64,000 bases of DNA, taken from positions 5,729,605 to 5,793,604 of the forward strand of contig OX442321.1 in assembly GCA_949358305.1 (NCBI GenBank). Reading direction: 5' to 3'. The position numbers and the translations under genes were made by a program. The stretch comes from Strigamia acuminata. Taxonomy: Eukaryota; Arthropoda; Chilopoda; Geophilomorpha; Linotaeniidae. Shown here piece after piece: positions 21,734 to 33,400 of the stretch; within the stretch, counting starts at the first letter, position 1, and every line of letters begins with the position of its first letter. The notes under the pieces were generated by a model. The model made no database searches, was not told the DNA's origin, and saw nothing but the letters and a program-made list of their open reading frames with translations.

Positions 21734-24700
21734 ATGGCTGCAAGTCTGTGCAGAGGGTTTTCCCTCGGCGAAAAATTAATGCTGAACAATAGCTTCAAAG
21801 TGAGTATTTGCACGCAAAATTCCTGCTTTTCTAAACATAACGCACGAAATATGCAGTAATCAATACGCCCCGACCAAAAATTCCAAATTTGTATTTCCAA
21901 CAGCTCGCAAGTCGATTTCCAGTCGCAATCGCGTACCAGCAACGTAGAAAACTTAATCTACACGAACACAATAGCTTCACCATATTAAAACAAGAAGGAG
22001 TTCCCGTTCCCAACTTTGGAGTCGCCAATTCGGCCGACGAGGCGTTCACGTTAGCAAAGAAATTGAGTAAGATTCGGTTAAAAAATTGAATTTCTCGACA
22101 ATTTTTGTTTTATTTTTTTAATTTGTGTTTGCAGATACTAAAGACTTAGTCGTAAAAGCTCAAGTTCTGACTGGTGGACGTGGTAAAGGAAGCTTCGCAA
22201 ATGGATACAAAGGAGGAGTTAAACTTGTGTTCTCGTGCGTTTGCACTCGTTTTAGACGGAAACATTTGTCTTTTTGGTTAATTATTGCTGTTAATTAGGC
22301 CTGATGAAGTCAAAGACGCTGCCGGGAAGATGATTGGTCAGTTACTTATCACTAAACAAACTGGAGAGAAGGGAAGAATATGCAATTCGGTTATGGTGTG
22401 CGAACGACTTTTCCAGCGGAAGGAATATTATTTCGCTATTATGATGGAAAGAGCGTTTAATGTTGAGTTGATTGGAATGTTTGTTTGGTTGTTTGTTAAT
22501 TTTGTTTGGGAATTTTGTTTAGGGGCCGGTTATTATAGCGAGCAGTCAGGGAGGAATGAATATCGAGGAGGTCGCTGCTGAGAATCCAGATGCGATTGTG
22601 ACGGCTCCGGTGGATATTATGGAAGGGTTGACTGACAAGATAGCTAATGATGTGGCGCAGAAAATAGGTTTTGGGTCTCACTCGAAAGAGGTCAATAGCA
22701 AAGATATTGGTGGTGTGACTACAGTAACAAATGGAATCCGTTATTATTTTTTGGGTTGCGAGATACCGTATTTTACCAAATAAGAGCCGAGGGCGGCTCT
22801 TATTACAATTGTTTACCATATTTTGATTGGAATTTCAATTTTTCCATTGAAATTTCACTTTTTTCATTGAAATTTCACTTTTTTCCATTGAAATTTCACT
22901 TTTTTCCATTGAAATTTCACTTTTTTTATTGAAATTTCACTTTTTTTTATTGAAATTTCACTTTTTTCATTGAAATTTCACTTTTTTTTATTAAAATTTC
23001 ACTTTTTTTCATTGAAATTTCACTTTTTTCCATTGAAATTTCACTTTTTTCCATTGAAATTTCACTTTTTTCCATTGAAATTTCACTTTATTGATTAAAA
23101 TTTTATTTTTTTGTGAAATTTTAATTTTTTCCATTGAAATTTCACTTTTTTTTATTGAAATTTCACTTTTTTCATTGAAATTTCACTTTTTTTTATTGAA
23201 ATTTCACTTTTTTCCATTGAAATTTCACTTTTTTCCATTGAAATTTCACTTTTTTCCATTGAAATTTCACTTTTTTCCATTGAAATTTCACTTTATTGAT
23301 TAAAATTTTATTTTTTTGTGAAATTTTAATTTTTTCCATTGAAATTTCACTTTTTTTTCAATTTTTTCAAATTCAAATTTAAAAAAAAGGAATTTATTGT
23401 GGTGTTGTAGTCAAGCCACACAAAAACAATTTCAAATTACTCGGTAAAAATATTAATGAATATTCTCTCGACAAATCTAGGCCGCACGACTTTTCCAGAA
23501 TATTTATAAACTCTTTGTGAAGTACGATGCAACAATGATCGAGATTAATCCGTTCGCAGAGATTCAAGATGGCAAAAGTATTAAAACACTTTCATTTTCC
23601 CACCCAAAGAAAAAACAAAAACTAAATTCCAAAATACATTTAGTCTATTGCCTCGACGCTAAACTCCGTTTCGACGACAACGCCGACTTCCGCCAAAAAG
23701 AGCTTTTCGCTCAGCGCGACTGGAGCCAGGAAGACAAACGTGAAGTCGAAGCGTCACAAGTCAACCTAAATTACATCGCTCTCGACGGCGACATCGGCTG
23801 CTTAGGTAAACAACCCGAAACAAATTTTTCAATTTTAAACATCCAACTTATTTTACAGTCAATGGCGCCGGTTTGGCCATGGCTACCATGGACATCATAA
23901 AACTTCATGGCGGCGAACCGGCCAACTTTTTGGACGTTGGTGGCGGCGCTACAGCGAGTCAAGTTACCGAAGCATTTAAAATCATCACATCCGATCCTCG
24001 AGTAAATAATAATTTAAGTGCTAAAATATAAAAAAATTAATAAAACGATCGTTTTAATAGGTCCAAGCCATTTTAGTCAATATTTTTGGCGGCATCATGC
24101 GATGTGATGTCATTGCTGAAGGTATAATCGTGGCTGCGCAAACACTCGATCTTAAAATACCAATCGTCGTTCGTCTGCAAGGTATTAATTTACTTTTGAT
24201 CATTTTGTCGCCATTTTTGTTAACCAAAAGCTCCGAATAAACACCCGGGTGTTTAATTTATCTCGACACCCGACCCAACGGCGCTTATTTGGACCCGGGC
24301 GGCTATTAGGGCTGGAATCAGTGATTTTCTGTAAAAATCAGCAATTTTTGCAACAAAATCGGTGAATTTCTGTAAAAATCAGCAATTTCTGTAAAAATCA
24401 GCAATTTTTGCAACAAAATCGGTGATTTTACACGAAAAATCAGCAACTTTTACAACAAAATCGGTGATTATACACGAAAAATCACAATTTTTACAACAAA
24501 ATCCGTGATTTTACATGAAAAATCACCAATTTTAATGAGACCAGGCGCTTAAATGGGCCCTGGCCCCTAAATAAACCAGGCGGCAATTCGGATCTTTACT
24601 GTAGTTTGATTTTATGTTCCGTAAAATACGGTAACAATTGTGTTAGAAGACCCGAGTCGACCTAGGCACTAAAATGAAGCGACGTCATCCACTTTTTCCA

Positions 24701-24958
24701 CTACTAAATTACCCTTTACCGACAGGTACGCAAGTGGATGATGCTAAGGCATTGATTGCTGCCAGCAGTTTAAGGATTTTGGCCTGCGATAACTTGGATG
24801 AAGCTGCCAAAATGGTAGATATATATATATTAAATACAATTTCAGTTATGTAAACTAAACATTTTGTATATTTTTCTTGTCAGGTAGTTAAGTTATCTTC
24901 AATTGTCGGCTTGGCCAAATCGTCAGGCGTTGATGTTAAATTCGAATTACCTATTTAA
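21734..24958 (+). CDS. SUCLA2: Succinyl-CoA ligase (ADP-forming) beta subunit
   Basis: The mitochondrial TCA-cycle enzyme converts succinyl-CoA, ADP and phosphate to succinate, CoA and ATP with its alpha subunit. Eleven exons give 448 residues: 21734-21799, 21904-22066, 22135-22234, 22299-22461, 22523-22690, 23481-23577, 23644-23805, 23859-24001, 24061-24181, 24726-24814, 24884-24958. The Arg/Ser-rich, acid-poor N-terminus fits a mitochondrial targeting peptide. Mature sequence begins near [11 protein letters not shown]. The ATP-grasp region shows [25 protein letters not shown] and [13 protein letters not shown]. The CoA-ligase half has [27 protein letters not shown] and [29 protein letters not shown] and the [11 protein letters not shown] region resemble the ADP-specific form rather than SUCLG2. 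Introns 5 and 9 are long and repeat-filled. Confidence 0.95.
22779..22804. repeat. Perfect GC-rich hairpin in SUCLA2 intron 5
   Basis: AATAAGAGCC at 22779-22788 and GGCTCTTATT at 22795-22804 are exact reverse complements around a 6-bp loop. Flanks contain ACCGTATTTTACC (left) and CAATTGTTTACCATATTTT (right), related to ends of the element in intron 9, so this may be a short member of the same repeat family. Confidence 0.65.
22830..23360. repeat. SUCLA2 intron 5 array, 20-21-bp unit with higher-order period
   Basis: More than twenty copies of CTTTTTTCCATTGAAATTTC are joined head-to-tail. A distinct block containing TTGATTAAAATTTTATTTTT recurs at about 23090 and 23293, so roughly ten units have been duplicated as a higher-order repeat of about 205 bp. 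Confidence 0.9.
24231..24640. repeat. GC-rich palindromic repeat element in SUCLA2 intron 9
   Basis: The element contains a perfect 16-bp palindrome AAACACCCGGGTGTTT (24239-24254), further GC-rich inverted motifs (GACCCGGGCGG near 24292 and GGGCCCTGG near 24559), and an internal array on CAGCAATTTTTGCAACAAAA. The right edge reads CGTAAAATACGGTAACAATT, an inverted version of sequence flanking the hairpin in intron 5. It looks like a non-coding interspersed element, not an exon. Confidence 0.55.
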
Positions 24959-25176
24959 ATAACGAAATCGACGTAGGACTTTTTTTTTGTTGTTTTTAAA
25001 GAAAAAAAGAATCTTTTACTAAACTGTCTCGAATGTTGAGCTTGTATCGTGAAAAATAGATGTAAGTATAGGTAGAGGTCTTCAAAATTGATTTGTATAT
25101 ATATATAACAAATTAGTAATTTAGTATACAAAATTTCGTAGATGGTTTATTAAACAATCCCCAGAGTGAATGTGTT

Positions 25177-27014
25177 CTAAGTCCTTTTGAAAAAACTGGT
25201 CAGGGTTGGCTGCTGAGCATTCTTTTTGGTCGCCAACGCTTTTTTCTGAGTGGGTTTTGGCTTGGGTTTGGGTTGGTTCTTAATATCCGGTTTTACGGGT
25301 TCTGTGGTCCTTTTCACCGTCTTTTTGGTGACTGCAAGTGGAAATATTGATAAAATATCACTTTTTTCCTTAAAATTTTAATTTTTTTCATTGAAATTTT
25401 AATTTTTTTTTGAAATTTAATTTTTTTTTTTTGAAATTTAATTTTTTTCATTGAAATTTTGATTTTTTCATTAAAATTTAAATTTTTTTCATTGAAATTT
25501 CGATTTTTTTCATTGAAATTTAATTTTTTTTTATTAAAATTTTGATTTTTTCATTAACATTTAAATTTTTTCATTAAAATTTAAATTTTTTTCATTGAAA
25601 TTTAAATTTTTTTTATTGAAATTTAATTTTTTCCATTGAAATTTTAATTTTTTCAGTGAAATTTTAATTTTTTCAATGAAAATTTCACTATTTTTAAAAT
25701 TTTTCTACCTAAATAACCGTCATCATCGACGAATGTTTCTTTAACTGTTTCCTGTTGGGTTACAAAAGCTGTCGATTTTGGTTCTTCAGCAGCCTGATCG
25801 TGTTCCGGTTCCTTCGGTGCCTCTTTTTCAGATTCCACATTTTCCAATTTGAAAAAATCGCGGTTTTCGTCGTCCTCGTCAGCCTCGGATTCCCCGCCAC
25901 TCGAACTCGATTCAATTCGCGGTCTCTTAATTCTTTCTGCGAAGAAAATACAAATATATCTCTCAAATAAATATTAACGTGATGCGAATTCTTCCAATCC
26001 CCTTACGGTAAGTTTTTCCATTCTTATTAACAGGTGAAGGCCGTTTCCTTTTAGGAACATCAATTTCCTTTGCCACAGCTTCTTTCTAACATTAAAATTT
26101 TTAAAAAAAAAATTAAAATTAATTTTTAAAATTAATTAAAATTAATTGAATTTCACCTTCGCAGGAGGAGTTTTTTTCACTTTGTTATTAGCGAAAAACG
26201 ACGCCGATTTTTCCGCTTTTCCATTTCTTGTGTTTTGTTTGTTCTTTACTTCCTCTTTCTTCGATTTTTTCTTTTCGTTTGCACTCTTAATCTCGTTATT
26301 CGTCGTTGTTGTCTTCGCCGGACTTTGCGCTCTCACCGGAGACGCTGTACGTTGAGTAGTTGGTGTTATTTCATCGGTAGTGGGCTCTATTTGAAAGCTG
26401 TAACAAAAACTGGACCAATAACATCATTTTAACACGATTTCAACGCTTAAACCAACTTGTGCTTATTAATTTCCAGATCTATCGAATATAACGCGGTCGA
26501 GTTCTGCAAAAAAGCAAAACAAATGATCAAATGCGGTTTTAAAATTAATTAAAATTAATTTTTGTTTTGTTTACTTTTAAGTCGGCTTTTTGTACACTGT
26601 AAACGTGTTGAGTACTAGTGGAATCCATTCGTGATTTGATTTTTTCGACATCGCATTCGCGCACTACGACTGCCTTTCGATTTATGGATTTTTCATTCTT
26701 TTCACGACCGATGATGCAATACGTTGCGTGAATCTCATCTTTCTTCGCGTGCGCGTCTAAATATTTCTTTAAAAGTCTGAAATTTAAAAGAAAAAAGATT
26801 TATTGCGTCGAAATTTTAATTTTTCCGTTTTGTTTGTTTACAATTTCGCCTTTTGAAAATCGACGCCGATTTCTCTGCTCAGCCATTTGTAAGTGATCTA
26901 GAAAGTAATTTATGATTCATATTACAATAAAATAATTAGATTTATATAAAAAATGCTTACAATGCTATGATCGTCAAGAAAATCTGTTATCTTATCCATT
27001 ATATCCGATTCCAT
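25177..27014 (-). CDS. POLD3: DNA polymerase delta subunit 3 (p66)
   Basis: POLD3 is the accessory subunit that links Pol delta to PCNA in the nucleus and is also part of Pol zeta. Eight exons give 353 residues: 27014-26961, 26897-26842, 26776-26575, 26503-26457, 26397-26157, 26085-26007, 25936-25709, 25331-25177. The N-terminal winged-helix region shows ITYKWLSREIGVDFQKAK and THVYS-type sequence (STQHVYSVQKADLK). The middle is Lys/Ser/Thr-rich and disordered. Near the C-terminus, ETFVDDDGYL matches the family's VDEDGY motif, and the last residues QPTLTSFFKR form a PCNA-interacting PIP box (QxxLxxFF). The protein is shorter than the human one (466), mainly in the linker. Head-to-head with MED12. 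Confidence 0.92.
25370..25690. repeat. POLD3 intron 7 tandem array, ~19-21-bp unit
   Basis: Degenerate head-to-tail copies of TTTTTTTCATTGAAATTTAA fill the intron between exons 7 and 8. The unit resembles that of SUCLA2 intron 5, 2 kb away. Confidence 0.85.
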
Positions 27015-27426
27015 GTTTTCCCGCTCTCAACTTGTCACTTCAACAAAGCCTTCGTATATACCAAGTATGCTTTCCGAAACCGTACGCTGTGATCTTAGGG
27101 TTTATCTAAAAACGTGTACCCAAAACGAAACTTTTATGTAAATTCCAAAATATAAACTCAAAAATGTAAAATACCACAAAACAACACATTTGCATCGTAA
27201 ATCTAACAATCAATGACTCGATTTTATTCAGAACGTGATAAAAATCCGTATTTATATTTCAATTTCACATTGTCCTCGCACCGAATTAGGTTTTTGTTTC
27301 GTGTTTTGCCCAGCAGATGGCAAAATGCAAAAGCGGGCTGCAGATGCACATGTCTAAAACACCCAATCTAAAAGAATAGACACTAATTAATCAAAAAAAC
27401 CAAGTATTTATTTACTTTTACACACA

Positions 27427-30400
27427 ATGTCAACATCGTACGAAAAGCGAGGACTCAAACGTCCACGAGTCGGTCCACCCGATGTTTACCCGCAAGATCC
27501 CAAGCAGAAAGAGGTAGCGCAAGGAGCCCTTGAACACGTCGTATTAATTCATTAATTCCATTTAATTCCATTTAATCCAGGACGAATTGACAGCCCATAA
27601 TGTGAAGCAAGGTTTCTCAAGTGCATTACAAATTAATGACGAATACGGGACGGCCAGGAGTTCCAACATTACTGCAGCCAAAGTAAAAATATGTCAAAAA
27701 AACGTCAAAAAACGTCAAAAATGAAGAAAAAACTAATCCAAACCGTTCCTTTTTCTAGATCGGGACATATTTCACTGCCATAATCGCCAAGAAGCATGAA
27801 CTGAACACTTTCCAAGACACGGGACGAAAGAAACAACAAATTAATGCCAAAGACAATTTTTGGCCGGTGAGTTCAATGCCGACACTTAATACGACGGCCA
27901 GTTGTGTTAACAAATTTATCTTTTTGTGTATCAGGTGACACCGAGGTCGAAAAACGCTATTGAAGCTTGGTTTAAGGACCTGGCTGGAAGCAAACCCTTA
28001 ACTAGTTTAGCCAAGAAAGTACCGATATTTAATAAGAAAGAAGAAATATTTATGACGCTTTACGAATACTCCGTACCGATGTTGCGAGCTGCTTGGTTCA
28101 TCAAAATGACGTCGGCATACACAATAGCCATTTCAGAAGCTAAGATTAAAAAACGACAATTATCTGATCCGTCACAAGGTAATTTACTGCAATTTGTGGT
28201 CAGAAAAATGAAGAAAATGACGTTCTGCGGTTTTTTTGTTAAGTTTTGGTCAGTTCTTGGCAATTTAAAGAATACTCTGTAATTAAAAATGCATTTTTTT
28301 CCCTCTAAAATACGGTTTTTCCGTATAAAATGCATTATTTTCAGTCTAATGTGTATTAATTTCAGTTTAAAATACATTAATTTCAACTAAAATGCATATT
28401 TTGGGTCTAAACTGCTGTTTTTTGGGTCTAAAATGCATACTTTTGGTCTAAACTGCAGTTTTTTAAAATCTGAAATTTATTTCTTTGAGTCCAAAATGCA
28501 TTTTTGTGTTTGAAATGTATTTATTTGGGTCTAAAATGTATTTTTTGGGGTCTAAAATGTATTTTTTGGGGTCAAAAATACATTTTTGGGGTCAAAAATG
28601 CATTTTTGGGTCTGAAATGTATTTTTTGGGGTCTAAAATGCATTTTTTGGTCTGAAATGTATTTTTTCGGGTCTAAAATGCATTCTTTTGGGTCTGAAAG
28701 ACATTTTTCGAGTCTAAAAATCGCTTTTCTGCACGTTAAAATCGCATTTCCAATGATATTTTAATCAATTTCCACTTTCCAGAATGGACCCACACGTTGA
28801 CCCGATTTTTGCGCGAACAACTACAGAAAATTTCCGACCATTACCATTCGGCAAATACCATCACACTCGGCTCAACCCCATCCGGGGACGTGGAACTCAT
28901 ATTAAAACAGTGGCATTACTGCGTTCAATTAGTTCGATGTTTATACGAGGTAACATCGCGATCAATTCACATTAAATTCTCCTAACTCCCCTCATTTTCT
29001 CCCCAGGAAAAACTCCTGGATCGGCAAGAGTACCTAACGTGGGTCCTGGAATTACTAGAGAAAAACAAAAGTAGCGACGACGTCATGTTGAAACTTCTCA
29101 TGCCATTAGCGCTTCAAGTACGCGTCGAGATTTCTGCTCATTTCAATTAATTGAATTAATTCATTCGTTACATTTGATTTTTCAGTACGTTGAAGAATTT
29201 GTCCAATGCGAATTACTTTCACGTCGACTCGCGTATTTTTGCGCACGTAAATTATGCCAAATGTGCACGGACTCCGTCGCTGCGTCGCCCAGAGCGCAAA
29301 GTCCACTCGCGACACCCAACGAAAATCGGTAAATTTCGAGATTTAATCGCGGATTAGTGAATTGGAAAATGTTTTGTTTTAGGACTCAAATGAATGCGAA
29401 TAACAACTCGAATTTCGTCAATCCGGTCGTGAATGCGTTCATAGAGTTCACTAATTGTCCCCATCATCGAAATATCGTTTTGGGACTTAGTGCTATGTTA
29501 CAAGTAATGTGTAAATGTTTTTGGTTTGTTTAGTTTTTGGTTTATTTTGTTTGTTTTTGCAGGTTATTACGTTGGATTGTCCAAGCGCGCTCGTGTGGAA
29601 TGATTCTGGTGATGGAAAAGCTGTTGCGTCGTTGCAGGGTTCGCCGTTAGATTTGTTACCTTGTGCGCCTTCTAGTTTACCAATGCCACCACATGCAAAC
29701 AATACCACAGTGATTTTGTTTTTGAAGATTTTTTTTTTTTTGGATTTTTTTATTTTTATTAATGTTTATATTTTTTTTAGATTCGTTCGCAATTGAAAAT
29801 GTGCGAACAACAAATTCGGCAACGTGGGCGAGCTGCGGAAGTTCGGTGGTGTTCGGATAAATGGCAACAGTCGACAGCCAGTGAGAAATGTTGATATTAT
29901 TTGTATTTATTTTGAATTTTTTGGAAAATTTTGTTTGAATTTGGAATTTTTTGGCCAATTTTGATTTAATTTTGAATGTTTTTTGGCAAATTTTCTGTGA
30001 ATTTTGAATTTTTTTGCAAATTTTGTTAAATTTTGAATTTTTTGGCCAATTTTATTTTGTTTTTCAATTTTTTGGACAATTTTTTTGGATTTTGAATGTT
30101 TTTTGGCAAATTTTCTGTGAATTTTGATTTTTTGGCCAATTTTATTTGAATTCTAAATTTTATTTGGAAGTTTTAATTTTAATTTTTTATTTTTTCCGAC
30201 ATTTTCTTTGAATTTTCCAATTTATTCATCTTTTCGTCATTTTCTTTCAATTTTTTCATTTTCGTCCAACTTTCAGGTGCCACTATCAGTCGAGTGTTAA
30301 CAGTTCTCGACGTACTCGACCGACACGCATTCGACAAAGTAGATTCCACAAACTCACTAGAGACTTTGTACAGTAAAATCTTTCTCCCAAACAACGCAAA

Positions 30401-33400
30401 AGAAAACGAAGAAGTAAGAAAACCAAATAAGAACAAACACAAAAATAACAACAACATTTATTTCAAACAGCCGTCCGGAAACGACGACTGCGTCGTGGAA
30501 CTCCTTTGCGAATGGGGCGTCTGCACGCAGCGGAACGGCGACCACCGCGCCCTCGTTGTGGCGAAACTTTTAGAGAAACGTCAAAACGAACTCACGTCCG
30601 AACGATACACCGACAGCGACGTCGCGGACGAAAAAGATTCCATCTCCTCCACGTCCATGGTGTCACTAGGAGTCCCCATATTCCAAAACCTCCTAATGAA
30701 GTTTCTAGACACCGAGGCGCCGACTTTGGGTACCCAAAATAAAAAAATTTAAATTTTTTTTATTTTATTTTTTTTATTAAATTTCAGACGACGCGTCGTC
30801 GACGGAAAGTAAAGCGGCTTTCAGCAACTTGGTTCTTCTATTTTCCGAACTAATTCGCCACGACGTGTTCTCCCACGACGCTTACATGTGTACGTTGATT
30901 TCTCGCGGCACTTTGGTGATGCATCCATCGGGGACCGGCGCGGCCATCGCCATGGGAATGGTGAACAAACCGACGACACCAGAGTTAGGGTTACTCGACG
31001 CGAAACCGGAGTCGATTAAACAGGATTTGTTGGTCGATTCGCGCTCGATATTTGATCCTATGGATTCGAAGCCAAGTACCATCAAACACGAGGATCATTT
31101 TGACTTGAAGATGGAGTTAGATGATGCCAAAATCGATGACGACCTCGACAAAATTCTACAGCATATTAAACAAGAACAACAAAATAATATAGAGCAACCA
31201 GGTGGAGTGGGATGGATTGTTTTTTTTTTTTTAATTTGTTTGTTAATTTTTTTTTTTTTTTTGGTTTTTTAGACTCGGTTGGGTCTGATAAAGGAGAACC
31301 AACCCCACTTACTTCAGTAACACCATTGGCAAGCACTGCACCAATCACTAACAACGATATCCAGCCTGTGTTCGGCAATTGCCCATCTCGACATTTATTA
31401 TTTGTCACTCACTTTCCTCTTTCCCAAGTAAAATTGATTTGGCGCAAGTTGTAATAAGGAATTGTCCATAAATGAGGTGGAAAATTAATAACGTCAAAAA
31501 TTGGCAAAAATTGAGCAAAAATTGTCGAAATTGAGCAAAAATTGTCGAAATTGAGCAAAAATTGTCAAAATTGAAAAAATTTGAAAAAAAATTTGAACAA
31601 AAATGTAAAAATTTGAACAAAACTCGACACAAATCATTATAAATGGTCAAAATTCAGCAAAAATGGACAAAAATCTAAAAATTTGAACAAAAATCTAAAA
31701 ATTTGAACAAAAATCTAAAAATTTGAACAAAAATCTAAAAATTTGAACAAAAATCTAAAAATTTGAACAAAAATCTAAAAATTTGAACAAAAATCTAAAA
31801 ATTTGAACAAAAATCTAAAAATTTGAACAAAAATCTAAAAATTTGAACAAAACTTGGACAAAAATCTTTAAAAATTTAGCAATAATCATCAAAAAACATT
31901 CAACATTCGATAAAAATCAACAAAAATCATTAAAAACTTGCCAAAATTTATCAAAAACGAACAAAATTTGCCAAAATCTCGCCCAAATTTGCAAAAATTG
32001 CAAAAAAAAACATGACATCATTTATGGACTGCCTGTAATTAAAAAAAAAAATCCAACTCAAACCAAACTAAAATTTCAGGACGACAGTTGTAGCCACGAT
32101 TGCAATCAACGTCACGTTCTACTCTACGGAGTCGGGAAAGGACGTGACGAAGCTCGGCACGCGGTGAAAAAAGTGATCAAAGAAATCATGAAACTATTCA
32201 GCAAAAAATGCAGCATGGATGTCGCCGAAGGTCCCCACAAATAAACCCCCACAACAAACAGCCCATCAAATCCTAACAAACTCCAATTCCAATCCGCAGG
32301 TGGAAAAGTGAAAAAACATCCGAGCAAAGGCGAATTTAACTTCGAGACCGTCATGACCCGCTTCCAGAATTTATCCTACTTCGATCAACACGTCGTGACG
32401 ATCAGCTGTATGACGTCAGTCATTGAAATGTTGAACAGTTTCGCGTCGGGAAATTCCAACTATTTGCCGCTCGTGGAACACGTTTCCTTCCTATTCGATC
32501 TGATGGAAGTCGCGCTCAACATTCACGGCCTGATTGAATTCTGCATCCAGTTGTTGAAGGAGCTGATCGAAGTGGAGAGTCACCTCGTGTTTAAATCGTC
32601 CAATCTGATGAGCACGTACACAACCTCGCTCTCTCTCTACGCGGTCGGCATTTTGCGGCGGTATCACTGTTATCTGTTCGTGTCGCAGGAAGACACGGCC
32701 GCAGCCTTCGAAGGGTATGTTGCAGCAAAAATGTGTTTTTATTTAATTTAATTTGATTAGTTTTGTTTTGTTTTTATTTAGTTTATGTAAGATCGTGAAA
32801 CACGTGACAAATCCAACTGATTGCTCGTCCGCCGAACGTTGTATTCTTGGTCATTTGTATGATTTGTACACCATGTGCACCTTCCTTAAGGTTTGTATTC
32901 ATTTTGTTTTGATTTTATCTAAAAAGAAATAACTGAATTCAGTGTGCAGTTATTTCGACTTCAGATTTGCACTATTTTTGCATGTTTTTGCACTGTTTTA
33001 AATTTTGGTTTTTGCAACGTTTTTCATTGATATTTGTGAAAATCATTGCAAAATCCATTGAAATGTGTGAAAATCATTGAAAAATCCATTGAAATGTGTG
33101 AAAATTCTTGCAAAATCCACTGAAATCTATGAAAATCTGTGGAAAATTCATTGAAATCTGAAAATTCTAGCAAAATTCATTAAAATCTGTGAAAAATCTC
33201 CAAAATCAATGTAAAAATCACAGAAATCCATGTAAAATCCACAGAAATCCATAAAAATCTGTGAAAAATCTCCAAAATCAATGTAAAAATCGCAGGAATC
33301 CATGTAAAATCTACAGAAATCCATATAAAATCCACAGAAATCCATAAAAATCCACACAAATCTGAGTGAAATCCACGAAAACTACTGAAATCTGAGCCAA

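Noticed and set aside
31490-32015. Regular direct repeats resembling a CRISPR array
   Set aside because: Units are contiguous with no unique spacers, lie in an intron of an animal gene, and no cas gene is present. The same applies to the other arrays.
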